From: Adiantum capillus-veneris
Taxonomy: Eukaryota; Streptophyta; Polypodiopsida; Polypodiales; Pteridaceae
DNA length: 64,000 nucleotides
Direction: 5' to 3'
Assembly: GCA_014529385.2 (NCBI GenBank)
Contig: CM043945.1
Coordinates: 96,634,612 to 96,698,611, forward strand
Under the pieces are notes generated by a model. The model was given only the letters and a program-made list of their open reading frames with translations, was not told where the DNA came from and ran no database searches. Of the stretch, positions 32,126-43,038 are shown one piece after another (within the stretch, counting starts at the first letter, position 1; every line of letters starts with the position of its first letter). Both the position numbers and the translations under genes were made by a program.

Positions 32126-33272
32126 ACCACATGAGAGCACAAAAAAGCAAACAACACTAAGAGCATATGTTTCCACCGGTAATCTGAGAAAAAGTATCTT
32201 CCATAGTAGGATTTGAGCCCAAATCCTTGGCTTAGAAAAAGTCAAAGATCGTGAAGCTTGTGATTTCTTGTGCTCCATGCAAGGAATTCTTGAATTGGGC
32301 AAGGATAGTGTAAGGACATGTACGGTATAGCGGAATTAAAATGGTGAAGATCTAGATTTTACACTTCCACTAATCTTTACTTCTTTACTTCTTTCCTTGC
32401 AACAATGACTGCAGCTTAGCATGAGAGATGGTTCCTTTTATTTCCCTGAAGAGCGGGAATGAGAGAGAGAGAGGTAGAGATGTGGAGAGAGAGACAGAGA
32501 GAGAGAAAGAGAGAGAGGAGAATGACACCCGATGGGGTCCCAACCAACCCTCGCAAGGGGTCCCCCACACCGTTGCCAATGTGATATGTGCTTTTGATTG
32601 CGTAAATGACATGTACAAACATGCAATCGGAATGTCGCCACGGTAACTCTTCAAGATGAAGCACCTCCGGGGCTGCTTTGATGTATCTTTGGATCAGTCT
32701 CGATATGGGGTTGCTGACGGCCACCAAGGGGTAGATCTTGGGCTGATTTGCCTCCCAATGTGAGAGGAATGAAGGGCTGAAAACACAGATCTTGATGATG
32801 CCAATGATGGGTAGCGATGGCAACACTCCATGCCGTGAGGGAACGGCCAAGAAGAAGCTCAATGAGCTGCCGAAGTACCGGACCGCATCTGAGAGGCTAG
32901 CATTGGCAGATCTCGCACATCTTCGGCAAGGTGAAAACTGAAAACGCTGGCTGATCAGCTGGAACTTGGAGATGCTAGGCTAATTTACTTCCAATGCAAA
33001 ACGCTGTGCTGTTGATTGCAAAATGCCACGCTGATCTGCTCTGCTGCAAAACACCAGGGCTGGTCCTTGCAAAACGTTGGAACTAATGGGCCCTAGATGC
33101 ATCTGATGCAAAACACTGGCTTGGCTGCTCCCTCTATGGTGGAAATTTGGGCTTAAGAACTTGTTAAGGCTTAGGGAGGGCAAAACCTTTGTCAAAGTTT
33201 ATAAAATAATTCAAAAAATTTGACTTATTAATAAACTTGACTTTGGCTAAGTTTCTAGGTGAAACTGTGACA
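32126..33272 (-). repeat. LTR-like DNA with AAAACGC motif cluster
   Basis: It ends AACTGTGACA at 33272, followed by a purine-rich complement (minus GGGTGGGTAGATG). Between 32930 and 33130 there are about six copies of the CAAAACGCTGG-like motif found in the LTRs at 43.6-44.9 and 50.8-51.3 kb. A GA-rich run lies at 32459-32520. The start (perhaps TGTAAGGACATG near 32309) is uncertain and no target duplication was found. Confidence 0.45.
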
Positions 33273-33514
33273 CATCTACCCACCCGGGAATCAGATTGAC
33301 GCGGGGAATGGCTTGTTGGATTCCTCTACATGCACGTCATGCCAGATGCCCACCGTAGTGTAACATCATCTGTCAAAACACTTGTACAATCCATTTTTGC
33401 AAGAGGGTTCCAAAATTGGAAAACCGAATCTAATGGACTCGTCCAATATGCAAGTCTTGCAAACATTCTCACAAAATTTCCGGTACTAATCGTCCTAGGA
33501 TTCTAGACACTCCT
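33273..33514. other. Unassigned DNA left of the third gypsy element
   Basis: No homology to the integrase C-terminus or LTR expected here, so it marks a deletion of the third element's 3' half or a junction with another element. Confidence 0.4.
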
Positions 33515-33872
33515 AAATGGTCCGGCTTTAAAAATTTCTTCATTAGAATTAAGTGAGCTTGCTTCCTAAATCTGTCAATGACAGTCCAAATGCCATCGTG
33601 CCCACTCTGTGTCTTGGGGAGATCAAAAATGAAATCCATTGCAATACTTTCCCAGGGGTGGGAATGGGTAAAGGCTTGGGAATGGGTAAAGGCTGTAGTG
33701 ATCCATGTGCCTTATGCTTGTCAAACTTCACCTTCAAGAATACTAAACAACTGCGAACAAAGTCGTCCACATCCTTCTTGAGTCTCGGCCAAAAGAAATA
33801 ACGCTCCACACCTTTCAAGGTGGTGTCAATGCCGCAATGACCCGTAAAAGGTGGACAATGGCGCTCAGTCAA
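33515..33872 (-). pseudogene. Third gypsy element: integrase N-terminal part, truncated
   Basis: It reads TGHCGIDTTLKGVERYFFWP then RSCLVFLKVKFDKHK, parallel to the integrase of the nested element, but one of the two zinc Cys residues is Phe (CLVF for CLVC). An 18-bp duplication (GGGAATGGGTAAAGGCTT type, 33658-33695) doubles PLPIP. The catalytic core beyond about 33515 is deleted. Confidence 0.82.
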
Positions 33873-35290
33873 AACGTTTTCCCGCAGCGGCTATGTAACA
33901 CACAACATTGTTTTCTTCATCAAGTAGCCATCCCCTATGGAATACCCTGGCACTATCTCCCGATTCTGTATTCGAGTAAACACATTGGAAAAATCCATAT
34001 CGATGGCGTACTGATCAACTATATCCTCGAAGCTTCTATGATGGATCACGGAAATAGCCAAGACGAGGGGCTTCCGAGACAATGCATCTGCCACTAAGTT
34101 TTTTTGTCCCTGGGCATGGACAATCTGGAAGTGAAACTGTGACAAGATATTAGCCCACCGCATCTGCTTTTCCGAAAACTGCTTCTGTGACAAGAAGTAG
34201 CGTAAACTCTGATGATTAATAAAGACCGTGAAATCGGCTCCGAGTAGGTAATGTCACCACTGAGTAACAGCATGGATCACTGCCAATAGCTCTTTCTCAT
34301 AAATCTGTGCTACCAATTCTGGCCTTGAAAACATTCTGCTTTGATAAGCAATGACATGGCCTTCTTGCATCAAGACCGCTCCCAGACTACGACCACAAGC
34401 ATCACAATAAATTTTGAATGGCTTTTGCAAGTCTGGCAAAGCTAACACTAGTCCAGTAGTCAAGTTTTCCTGAAGTGTCTGAAAGGCAGTCACCTCGGTC
34501 GGTCCCCACGAGAAAGGGATTCCTTTCTGAGTCAATAAGTGCAAAGGGGAAGCTACCTTTGCAAACTTCCGAATGAACCGCCGGTTGTAAGAACACAAGC
34601 CCAAAAAGCTTCTAACTTCGTGACCATTCTTCAAGTCTGGCCAATCGCAGATAGTCTCGATCTTGGCCAGGTCCATCTGTACTCCCGCTATACTGAGACG
34701 ATGTGTCCAAGAAAGTGTATCTCCGGCAAGAAAAACTCGCTCTTTTTGGCATTGATAACTAATCTGTGATCACACAATGCCTGAAAGACCTGCAGCAGAT
34801 GGTGTTGATGCTGTGCTTCATCCTTGGATAAAACTATAATATCATCAAAGAAAGTGCCCACAAAAGATCAATGCTCTCAGAAAATCTTATCCATCATTCG
34901 GTTGAAAGTCGTTAGAGCATTGGTAAGTCCAAAAGGCATCACCAAAAATTCATATAAACCAAAGCTTGTCCGAAAGGCTGTCCTGTAGACATCTCCCAAA
35001 GCGATTCTGATCTGATGATATCCGCTTTTCAAATCAATCTTGCTAAAACAAGAGGATCCCTGAAGTCTTTCAAGAATATCATCGATCCTTGGAATTGGAA
35101 ATCTGTTCTTGATAGTGATTTTACTGAGAGCTCTATAGTCAATGCACATCCTCCAAGATTCGTCTTTCTTTAGTATCAATAAAACCGGAGAACACTAGGG
35201 TGAAGTACTCGGCTGGATGAGAGCCTTTTCAAGGTCTTTCACTTGGTTCATGATTTCTTCATTCTGAGCTCAGCTAACACTGTAAGGTGG
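33873..35290 (-). pseudogene. Third gypsy element: RT-RNase H, several breaks
   Basis: [57 protein letters not shown] (34877-35179). RNase H: IYCDACGRSLGAVLMQEGHV and YEKELLAVIHAVTQW (34254-34676), then QMRWANILSQFHFQIVHAQG and DALSRK (33891-34193). Stops and frameshifts occur near 34200, 34690 and 34870. It is colinear with the nested element and of the same family, but older. Confidence 0.88.
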
Positions 35291-35460
35291 CCGGTTCGGT
35301 GGTGTGGTTCCGGGAATCACATCAATAGTATGGTCCTTAGGAGACAAGATGGGGGTAACTCGCCTGACAGGCATTCTGAGAAACAGTCAGCATATGTGTG
35401 TAGAAAATATTGTCGTTCTTTGTCTAGTTCGGACATGTTCATTCGATGTTCATCATTTAA

Positions 35461-35930
35461 TTATTCCAAATAGATCGAGTAAACAAAAAGACTAGATTTC
35501 ATTAATTTTGAAATGGCCCAAGCCGATACAATAGGGACACACTCGCCCTTCAATTTTACATCTAGTACAATTTTAATGCCCTTCTCATTTGTCAAAGTCG
35601 CTTTCTTGGCCTGATAGTCAACCAGGGTATTGTTCTTATGGTACCAAGGGATTCCTAGGAGGACGTCACACCCTTCCAAAGGCATGATGTAAAAGTCCTC
35701 GTGCCCTAAATACTCCTGACAATGCAAACGAAGTTTGTCAATGGCAAGACGTAATGGGCTACATCCCGTCCGGGCGTCGCTAGAATTGCCTTTGTCGGTG
35801 GCCCCATCCTGTCGGGCATAATCTTGAGCCGCGCCGCCAATTCAGGTGAAATGAAGTTGGCCTTGGCTTCTCCATCAAAAAAGATAAGGGCTTCCTGGTC
35901 TTTCACTTTACCCCATGCGCGGCAAAGTTC
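35461..35930 (-). pseudogene. Third gypsy element: retropepsin
   Basis: FYIMPLEGCDVLLGIPWYHK and VDYQAKKATLTNEKGIKIVL lie at 35461-35727. The active-site side (EALIFFDGEAKANFISPELA, about 35900) reads in the gag frame and has Asp-Gly-Glu where Asp-x-Gly is expected. A frameshift near 35720 separates the halves. Confidence 0.8.
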
Positions 35931-37569
35931 TGTACTTCCATCCATCTGGCTTCGGTCAATTCCCATGCAATCTAGTACCACTCCTTCTTTCATCTTGCCT
36001 TTTATGCCACGTTTCTCCGCTGCTCTAAAACTCTCTGGCCTGTCTTCAATCTGTCCTCGTTGTACCTTATTGGGGCACTTTGCGGAGATGTGCCCTTGTT
36101 CTCCGCAACCAAAACACTTTCCCTCTTTGAGATAGTTGTCTCTCTCTCTAAGAGTCAATCGGGGTCGTGTATCTTTCTGTTCCTGGAGATTCTTTTTCGT
36201 TCTATTTTCATTGGTCGAGGTCGGTTTGGTCCTTTGAGTCAAAATTTCATAAGTGGGGTAGGTCAAATTCCCTGAATGTATCGAGAATCCCCATTTCGCA
36301 TGTCCCATTAGTTGTTGTATAGACTCAGACTTTTGTTCAAGGCAGTAATCGCGGATCTCTGTAGGGAGTCCGCAGCACACCCGCTATTTGTTCCTTGAAA
36401 GTGACCTTCTTAAACGAAGAGTTCGGTAGAAAAGAATCCCAAAACCTGTCGCAATATGCGTCCAAAGAATCACCCTTGGTCATCTAAAGATGGTTCAAAG
36501 CGGTTCTTACATCTCGTGAGTCAAACAAGAAGAAATAAAGAGCCGTTTGAACTTCAACCACTTGATCGGGGCTTCTTTCCTCAGAAGAAGAGTGGACCAC
36601 CATGTTCAAGCATTTCCCTTTAAAAACGACGCAACGCTCCTGATCTTGGAGTGCTTTGAGTAATGCCCTCCAGAGAAGCTATATCAAACTGCTGAATGAA
36701 GACCAAAGCCCTCGGAGCATCTCGGAATCGAGAAAAGGATTCAAATTTTATTGATTGTCCACCCTCTTTATATTCCTTTATCTTCTTGCTCTTATCTTTG
36801 AGGGAATCATATTGGTTGGCTCCTAAAAGTGCTTCTTCTTCGCATGAAACATGTGATCGTCGGAGCCCGAACTCTAAGAGGATGACTCCTCAGCAGAACT
36901 ATCAGAAACTAGTCGGAATTTCTTCTTTGCCTTTTTCTCGTTCTTTCCAAAGCTTTGCTTTTTGCTTTGCTTTTTGCTTCGCTTCTTGCCCTTTCTATCC
37001 TCCTCACTCGAGTCAAAAGAGGAAGAGCTAGAAGAATTGTCTGAAGAAGAGGAAGAAGAACTGGGTAGTCCTTCAAAACGCACACGCTTCTTCTGCTTTC
37101 ATGCAAATGCAAAAGAAGATTGACGGCCCAAGTAATCGGGGTAGTCAATCTCCTTCTTGCGCTTCTTCAATTGCTCCTTCAATTCCTTCTTCGTGTCCAA
37201 AAGCGGACTAATCTGGGTCTGGACCACCTCTTGAAGTTCTTCTTCAGTAAACATCCTCGGAGTAGGAGGTTTCTTGATTGCTGGTTTGATTGGTGGTTCG
37301 ATGGCTTTCTGCCATTGAGTATGCACTTCAGCCATGGACTGCTGAGTCAAAAATTTTGCAAACTGTTGATCCTTAGCAAACTCAAGCATCTGCTTTGTGC
37401 ACTCATCAACTTGTCGTCGACGTTGCATCTCCAAAAGTTCATACTGTGTAGGCCGAGGTGGCCCGTACTCATCTTCCGCTAAGTTGCTTGAATTTGTCGT
37501 ATTGCCTCCTCCCGCCTCAGCGGTTGCATAAGAGGTTGATTGATTCTTTTCGGAATCCATAGGTTTCAC
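35706..37569 (-). pseudogene. Third gypsy element: gag
   Basis: It starts at ATG 37559 or 37569 (MDSEKNQSTSYATAEAGGGN). The N-terminal region is followed by a Ser/Asp/Lys-rich linker (36874-37083), a frame-broken capsid region (36400-36800), and the knuckle CFGCGEQGHISAKCP near 36110. Its layout equals the nested element's gag. Several indels break it. Confidence 0.85.
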
Positions 37570-37609
37570 GAAAAAAGGGATCAGATTTCCCGATAGAAGA
37601 GAAATCGGT

Positions 37610-37624
37610 CGTGCTCTGATACCA
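37610..37624 (-). promoter_or_regulatory. Primer-binding site (tRNA-iMet), third gypsy
   Basis: TGGTATCAGAGCACG on the minus strand, with an exact iMet core, one base from the LTR start. Confidence 0.85.
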
Positions 37625-37625
37625 C

Positions 37626-37950
37626 CCTAACAAACTTGGACACCCCAAGTTTAGATTCTATCACGACACAGCAGAGATTCACTTAAAAACAATTCACAGT
37701 TCAAGAGAGAGTCAACACGCTACGGCGTAGTTCCGTGCCAAGAGAGATTGGCCCCAAAGACTGGCACCCTTTTTGGTTTCTTTTATATTAATCTGTGAGC
37801 AAAGTACAACTTCCTGCGGGTGCTCGCTCTCAGACTCTGCGTCCAAATGCTATGAGAAGTGAGCCCCCTTGGGTCACTTAAAAAGATTACATCTTTGTCG
37901 AAGCTTCCTCCGAACCGGATGGCGGTTTTACAAAGCTCCAAAGGTTCTTA
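37626..37950 (-). mobile_element. Third gypsy element: 5' LTR, partial
   Basis: CCTAACAAACTTGGACACCCC parallels the start of the nested element's LTR (TGTAACAAACTTGGACACT). The GCCCCAAAGACTGGCACCC block and CTCTCAGACTCTGCGTCCA also match. Similarity fades near 37950. The partner LTR is absent, so the element lost its 3' end. Confidence 0.75.
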
Positions 37951-39438
37951 TTCATCAGCACCCCCTTCACTTTTGTCTGCCAAGTGTGAAACCAAATCCA
38001 TTAAACTTGTTGATGATTTTCATGAACATTGTGTGTAGTGCGGTCTTACCAAATAATTTTCGCAATGTCTGAACCCTTTTACAACTTTGGAGTGTAAAAT
38101 GGCGGAGCCTACTAGCTCAAATAGGGCATACAAGTTGGGGTTTTTGGTTACAACCAAGGAGACAAATTCAAGCTTAACAATGAAAAGTCTGAAGATATTT
38201 CACTCTTTGACTCAGAGTTTAAAAAAAACAATTTCCCAAATGCTTGAATGTGCTTTGAAGTGCTTGTTGAATGCCTTGAACGCATGTAGTTTGAAAGCCT
38301 TCATGCATGACTTTGTTGCTCTTCTACAATATAATCGGGGCTGTAGTGCCTTGGATATATGAAGCCAAGGTGATTTGTGTCGTAGAGAGAATAGCTCTAG
38401 AGCCAAAAGGTCATGGCGATGTCAAAACTTGGATTTGACCACCAATGAGAGATTGTGTGAGGCCAAGGGGTTATTGAGCCGTGGGAACCTGGGTTTACTA
38501 AGGAGCGATGGGTATGTGGAATGGGCTCTTGGTAGGAAGGACTGCTTAGGGATGAATTCAATAAAAGAAAACTCAAATGAGCCAAACTGCTTCTGGATAG
38601 GGCTACAGGACGCGCAATTAATAAGGAGGATGATGACGCGGACAAGCAGGGCTAGTACTAGGTGAGGGCGAGGCAATGCAATTGGTGGGTCAAGGCGAGG
38701 ACTAGCAGGAATGAGCACCTGTCGGCAACCGATGAGCCACGTGGCAGAGCAATGCGCGAGCCAAATGATGACGTGAGGAGTGCTCTCAGCTTGGGTTGTC
38801 AATGAGCTTGTGTGGATTGGACAGTAAGAGGCAATATAACGAAGGGAGACGACCAGGGAGTGACGAGCGAACAAGGGCGAGCAAATGGTGCAAAAACAAG
38901 GCTTATTCGAGCGGCAAGGGTGGGTGTTGACAAACGCGGGGTAGCTGGACCGCAACCTGGTGATTAATAGGGTAGATTAGGGGCTAATTAGAAGCTACAC
39001 ACATGATTAAAAACTCATTGAAGCGCACTGTGATTTCAAGGTGTCATAATTAGCAAGGAAAATTGAGCACAGAATGCATACTGAAGGATTCATGGAGTCC
39101 TTGCTAATGAAGATGATGAGAGCCGCTAATATGAAAGCGCAACAGAGGGGGTTGTTGATGAGTTGGAAGTACGCGACGGGTAGTGCGTAGGGTTTGAGAT
39201 AAGCCTTGTTATCAAAATTGGGGGATAATGGCAACGCATGTTGCGGTAACCAAAGCAAGCTTTGGCTTATTACTATTAAAACAGCGCCGCCTTCGGCGGC
39301 GGCATGGCCCCTCTTACCCTCTCAACCCCCTTGCTCGTCGCAAATTCCATAAAGCAAATCAAGAAAAGTTCTCTCTCTCTCTCTCTCTTTCAGTATGACC
39401 CCACATCCGCCTCTCACGTAGTGAGAGGAACACTGTGC
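37951..39438. other. Unassigned intron 2 DNA
   Basis: No domain was recognised despite long minus ORFs (for example 38422-38955, which is Ser/His/Leu-rich and featureless). A small GC hairpin (CGCCGCCTTCGGCGGCG) lies at about 39287-39303 and a CT microsatellite at 39371-39388. Confidence 0.4.
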
Positions 39439-39894
39439 TCAGACAGGATCTTTGGCAGTTATGGTAAGTGAGATAAACTTGGCATTGAGAAGGGCTTGAG
39501 CTTGTGTATCCTCTAGGGATAGTTTGGGTGGCTTCATACATAAACTATTGGGTGCTCTTTGATTATTAAGAAGATCTTTGAGGTGGTTAAGGAAGCTTTT
39601 AGCTTTACCTAGTTTACCATAAAGCTTCTTATATTCGAGAAGAGAGTTGGAGATAATACCCTCGAAGTCCCGAGGTTGCTTGAGATGTGGAAGCCCTTCT
39701 TCATTGGTATGGGGGTTGATCGAGGATAGGCCACCATGTTGAAGGGTTGGAAGATAGCCGGTTTGGAGTGGATTGGTTGTAGGCAAAGAAGGGGTGTTTT
39801 CATTATGGTTTAGATCATGACTTCCTTTTGCGAGCACTAAAGAGAAATCAAAATACTCCTCCGGAAGTTGCTCCAAATCTTCCTTACCTCGCAC
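39439..39894 (-). other. Unidentified 151-codon ORF
   Basis: It starts MRGKEDLEQLPEEYFDFSLV and ends KFISLTITAKDPV. Composition is protein-like, with a Lys/Leu-rich helical part (YGKLGKAKSFLNHLKDLLNN). I do not recognise a family. It abuts the gag of the plus-strand element at 39893 and may be an exon-like or element-derived scrap. Confidence 0.35.
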
Positions 39895-40790
39895 GATTGA
39901 ACGACGATTGTCGCGCTCTCAAGCAAAATGGTATGCCGGTTATGTCTTTTTCTAATCATGTTTTGCAGCTAGGTACCCAATTACGCAAGTCGGATGATGA
40001 ACGCAAAGAGGCATTCCTTTTTGGGTTAGACGACTATATAAAGTTTAATGTAGAAGTCTTCGACCCAATCGATCTCAACAAGGCGGTAGTGATTGCTCTC
40101 GCACAGGAGATGAAGCACAACAAGGGAAAGCCTAAGGAGAACAAGACGTCCATAAGCACCTCGCAGACTTCTCAGAACCCTCAGAACGATAAGAACGATA
40201 AGAATGGTAACTCTTCTAACCAATCTTCCAATGGATCTAAGGGTAAGGCTAACACAATTGCTAAACCTAAGCTTACTCCAGATGAAAAGGTAGCACAAGG
40301 AATTGTAGGAGGATACATCACGTCAGAAGAGCAAATCACTTATTCTAAGAAAGGTCGTTGTTTTCATTGTCACATTAAGGGTCACATAAAATGAACATGT
40401 CCTAAGCTTGAATTGAATGAATCTAAAGAATCCACAGAACCCACTTCCTCTGTCAATGCAATTAATGATAACACGAGTGTGCCTCAAGTTTCTCTTGACC
40501 CTCCCATTGATGATTCTCTCATTAAATGTTATGGTCAAGTGTCAGGGTAGCGTTTTGTCATATTGTTTGACCCAGGTAGTATGCATGATGTGATCAGCCC
40601 CTCTCTTGTTGAGAGCGCCCGCCTAGAAGTTAGTCAGAGATCTCCTCTCGAGGTCTCTGGCTTTGTTCTCGGTATGGACGCTCTCATCACGCAGGAGTGT
40701 CGTGGTGTGTTGTTTGCAATTCAACAAGCTACCTTCACTAGAAGATTTGTTGTCTCCTCTCTCAGGATATGATATGATTTTGGACATTCG
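39895..40790 (+). pseudogene. Gag-protease of the pol-less LTR element (plus copy)
   Basis: The capsid-like end reads MPVMSFSNHVLQLGTQLRKS then EAFLFGLDDYIKFNVEVFDP. An Asn/Ser/Lys-rich linker follows. The knuckle CFHCHIKGHIK-stop-TCP has its last spacer residue replaced by TGA at 40393. The retropepsin reads VILFDPGSMHDVISPSLVES after another stop near 40550, with a frameshift near 40760 before GYDMILDIRWFRDANPLIDW. No reverse transcriptase, RNase H or integrase follows. The 5' end is cut off at about 39893. Confidence 0.8.
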
Positions 40791-42083
40791 ATGGTTTCGT
40801 GATGCTAACCCTCTCATTGATTGGGAGGCTAACACTTTCACTCTCAATGCCAAAAGTGATTCTCCCATTGTCATTCATGGAGAGGACATTGTTCATTCTC
40901 CATCTCTCAATGCTAATATGCAGGACAAGATTGAACGGATTCATGAGAAGGAGACTCTCTCACTCTCTTTTTCTCCAAAGCATGACACACAAGATTTGCA
41001 TGACGATAAGCATGATGAATTGAATGACAATGATTTGCATGATGATTTGGATGATAATGATGAGCATGATGATTTGCATGATCAAGATGTGATTTCTCAC
41101 AAGCATGATGAGTTGCATGAAGATGATGTGATTGTTCACAAGGATGATGTGTTAGTGGATGTTTTTTCTAGCGAAGCTAATCTCGTTGTAGATTCAATCA
41201 ATCACGAAGAACCGATCTTGGCTTTCGGGTCGAGGTCCAAAGAACCGCCACAGGACGATTCGATCATTCAGGAAGAAGCGATCTTGGCTCTCGAGCCTAG
41301 GTCCAAAGAACCCTCACAGGAATTATGTGTTCGCATGATTGATAAGCACGCATTGTTCGAGTGTTTCCTTCGTGATCGTTTCCTATATTTTAGTCAGCGT
41401 TTTTATGTGATCCCTTTTACTAGGCATGACATATTGTACGTTGAGCACATTTCACTCAAGTGACAAGAATGAGCACGAATGTATGCGGATTGTTCATGAA
41501 AAGCTGAAAAGTATGTATGTAAGGAAGTCACATTCCAAGTCTCTTCCTTGGCATGACACAATACCCAAACGAGCACATGAAAGTATGAGCACTACGCATG
41601 GGCATTTCCGTTGTGAATTGCCACGGTTGATTGCTCTAGATCATAAGAGAAAGATTCGATCTCATTGTTTGCATATGTTTGGTGAACGGTTTGTCACTCC
41701 GTCTCTATGTTCATCTACATTGCATACACAGTCTTTAGAGAAGACAAGATTTTTTCCATTCACCTTACATGGAATAGGTATGTTAATGTTTTTGTGTTGG
41801 AAGTGGTTTCAGGAATTTTCAGCCATGGAGATTCTTGAAGCAGAACGAAGCAAGACTCTAGATGAAACTGAAGCATCGAAGGAGACTCAGAAGACTTTGT
41901 GTCGCTTTCGGTGCGGCACAAAGAAGCAAGCGTTGCAGACCTTTATGAAGTTCAAGTACTGCACGACCCACACATCAGAGTGGGCCGGCAAAGAGTCCCC
42001 TTCCACGATTCCGGATGCTATTGGCGATCTCCCTCGACGCCATACAATTCGGTACCAGTACCTCACTTTGAAAAGGAGGGGAC
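40791..42083 (+). pseudogene. Asp/His-rich block and C-terminal domain of the pol-less element (plus copy)
   Basis: The frame continues from the protease. After SPKHDTQDLHDDKHDELNDN comes an about 60-residue Asp/His-rich stretch (40981-41157), then SEAN and repeated (A/G)xRSKEP(P/S)Q units (about 41220-41330). A region of about 250 residues follows, with FSQRFYVIPFTRHDILYVEH, a frameshift near 41450, ESMSTTHGHFRCELPRLIAL, and KKQALQTFMKFKYCTTHTSE. I know no family with this layout. The minus copy at 45274-46880 has the same order, so it is a conserved feature. Confidence 0.75.
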
Positions 42084-42949
42084 GTCACGTGACACATCCA
42101 ACCCTATGTGTCCGTGGACAAGCTACACTACGATCAGGGTTCAGTCAGTCCAGTCGGTCTAGATTAGAAGCGATCTTGCACTTTTGTGAGTCTATTCGTA
42201 GACCGTGCATGCCCAGACACTTAGCGTAGATGCATATCCTCTGGTTGCACACAGCATGATCATAAGCATTCCCATCAGAATCCTTCAGGGGAATTTTCCA
42301 GTGCATTTAGCCTATTTTACCTATTTTTGACATTTTTCACTTATTATTTTTAAGTGACTTTTGTTGGAAAGTAGGTAGGGAAAATTAAGTAAGTTTGTAT
42401 ATAAGCAAACCTAGACTAGCACTAATTGGCAGAAGAGGCAACAGGAGCCAAGCTCAGCAGGCAACTTCTCAACAAGACCCCTTGGCGGTTTCTCCCACCA
42501 AGCAAGAAAAATCAGCCCTAGCGTTTTCTTATCAACAGATCACCGCGACAGTTTAAGCCCATAGCATTTTTGGACAGCAGTAGAAAGATTGCAGATTTCA
42601 GTCCTTAGGTCGGTCTCGTCGTCATCGCCAATATAGCCTAGACTTACATCAGTCTCATGCATTCCATTTGTACCAGATTGTGCAATCATAAGTAGACCAC
42701 TCTCGCCGATGAGAGTGGGGCCTTCGGAGGAGGGTTTTACGTCTCTGGTCTCGTATCTCTCTTCTCTCTATCTCTCAGTCTCATACACTTGCACGCACAG
42801 TGTCCATTCACTTTGTTTGTGATCATAGCATTCTCTCATTAAGAACGGAAGGCTCTCCCTTCCATAAGAACAAAAGGAACCTTGAGGACAGTTCGGAGCA
42901 CTCATCTTGAGCAAAGCGCAAACATTCATTTCGCTGCACCTAACATTTG
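42084..42949 (+). mobile_element. 3' LTR of the plus pol-less element
   Basis: It runs from (AC)GTCACGTGACACATCC to GCACCTAACA, about 866 bp. It is the inverted counterpart of the minus copy's LTRs. It contains the CACTTATTATTTTTAAGTG hairpin near 42335 and CAGCCCTAGCGTTTTC near 42515. The first TG is changed to CG. The 5' LTR is missing. Confidence 0.8.
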
Positions 42950-42987
42950 AGAATTTCCACAAATTACCCTCATTCTGCAGCATTGGC

Positions 42988-42990
<3 letters not shown>

Positions 42991-43036
<46 letters not shown>
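42991..43036. repeat. (GA)n at an LTR boundary
   Basis: About 46 bp of GA replace the first five bases expected for the minus-oriented LTR (TGTTA before GGTGCA). Confidence 0.92.

Positions 43037-43038
<2 letters not shown>

Noticed and set aside
38422-38955. 177-codon minus ORF
   Set aside because: Low-information composition, no domain, and overlapping ORFs on the other strand; no support for coding.
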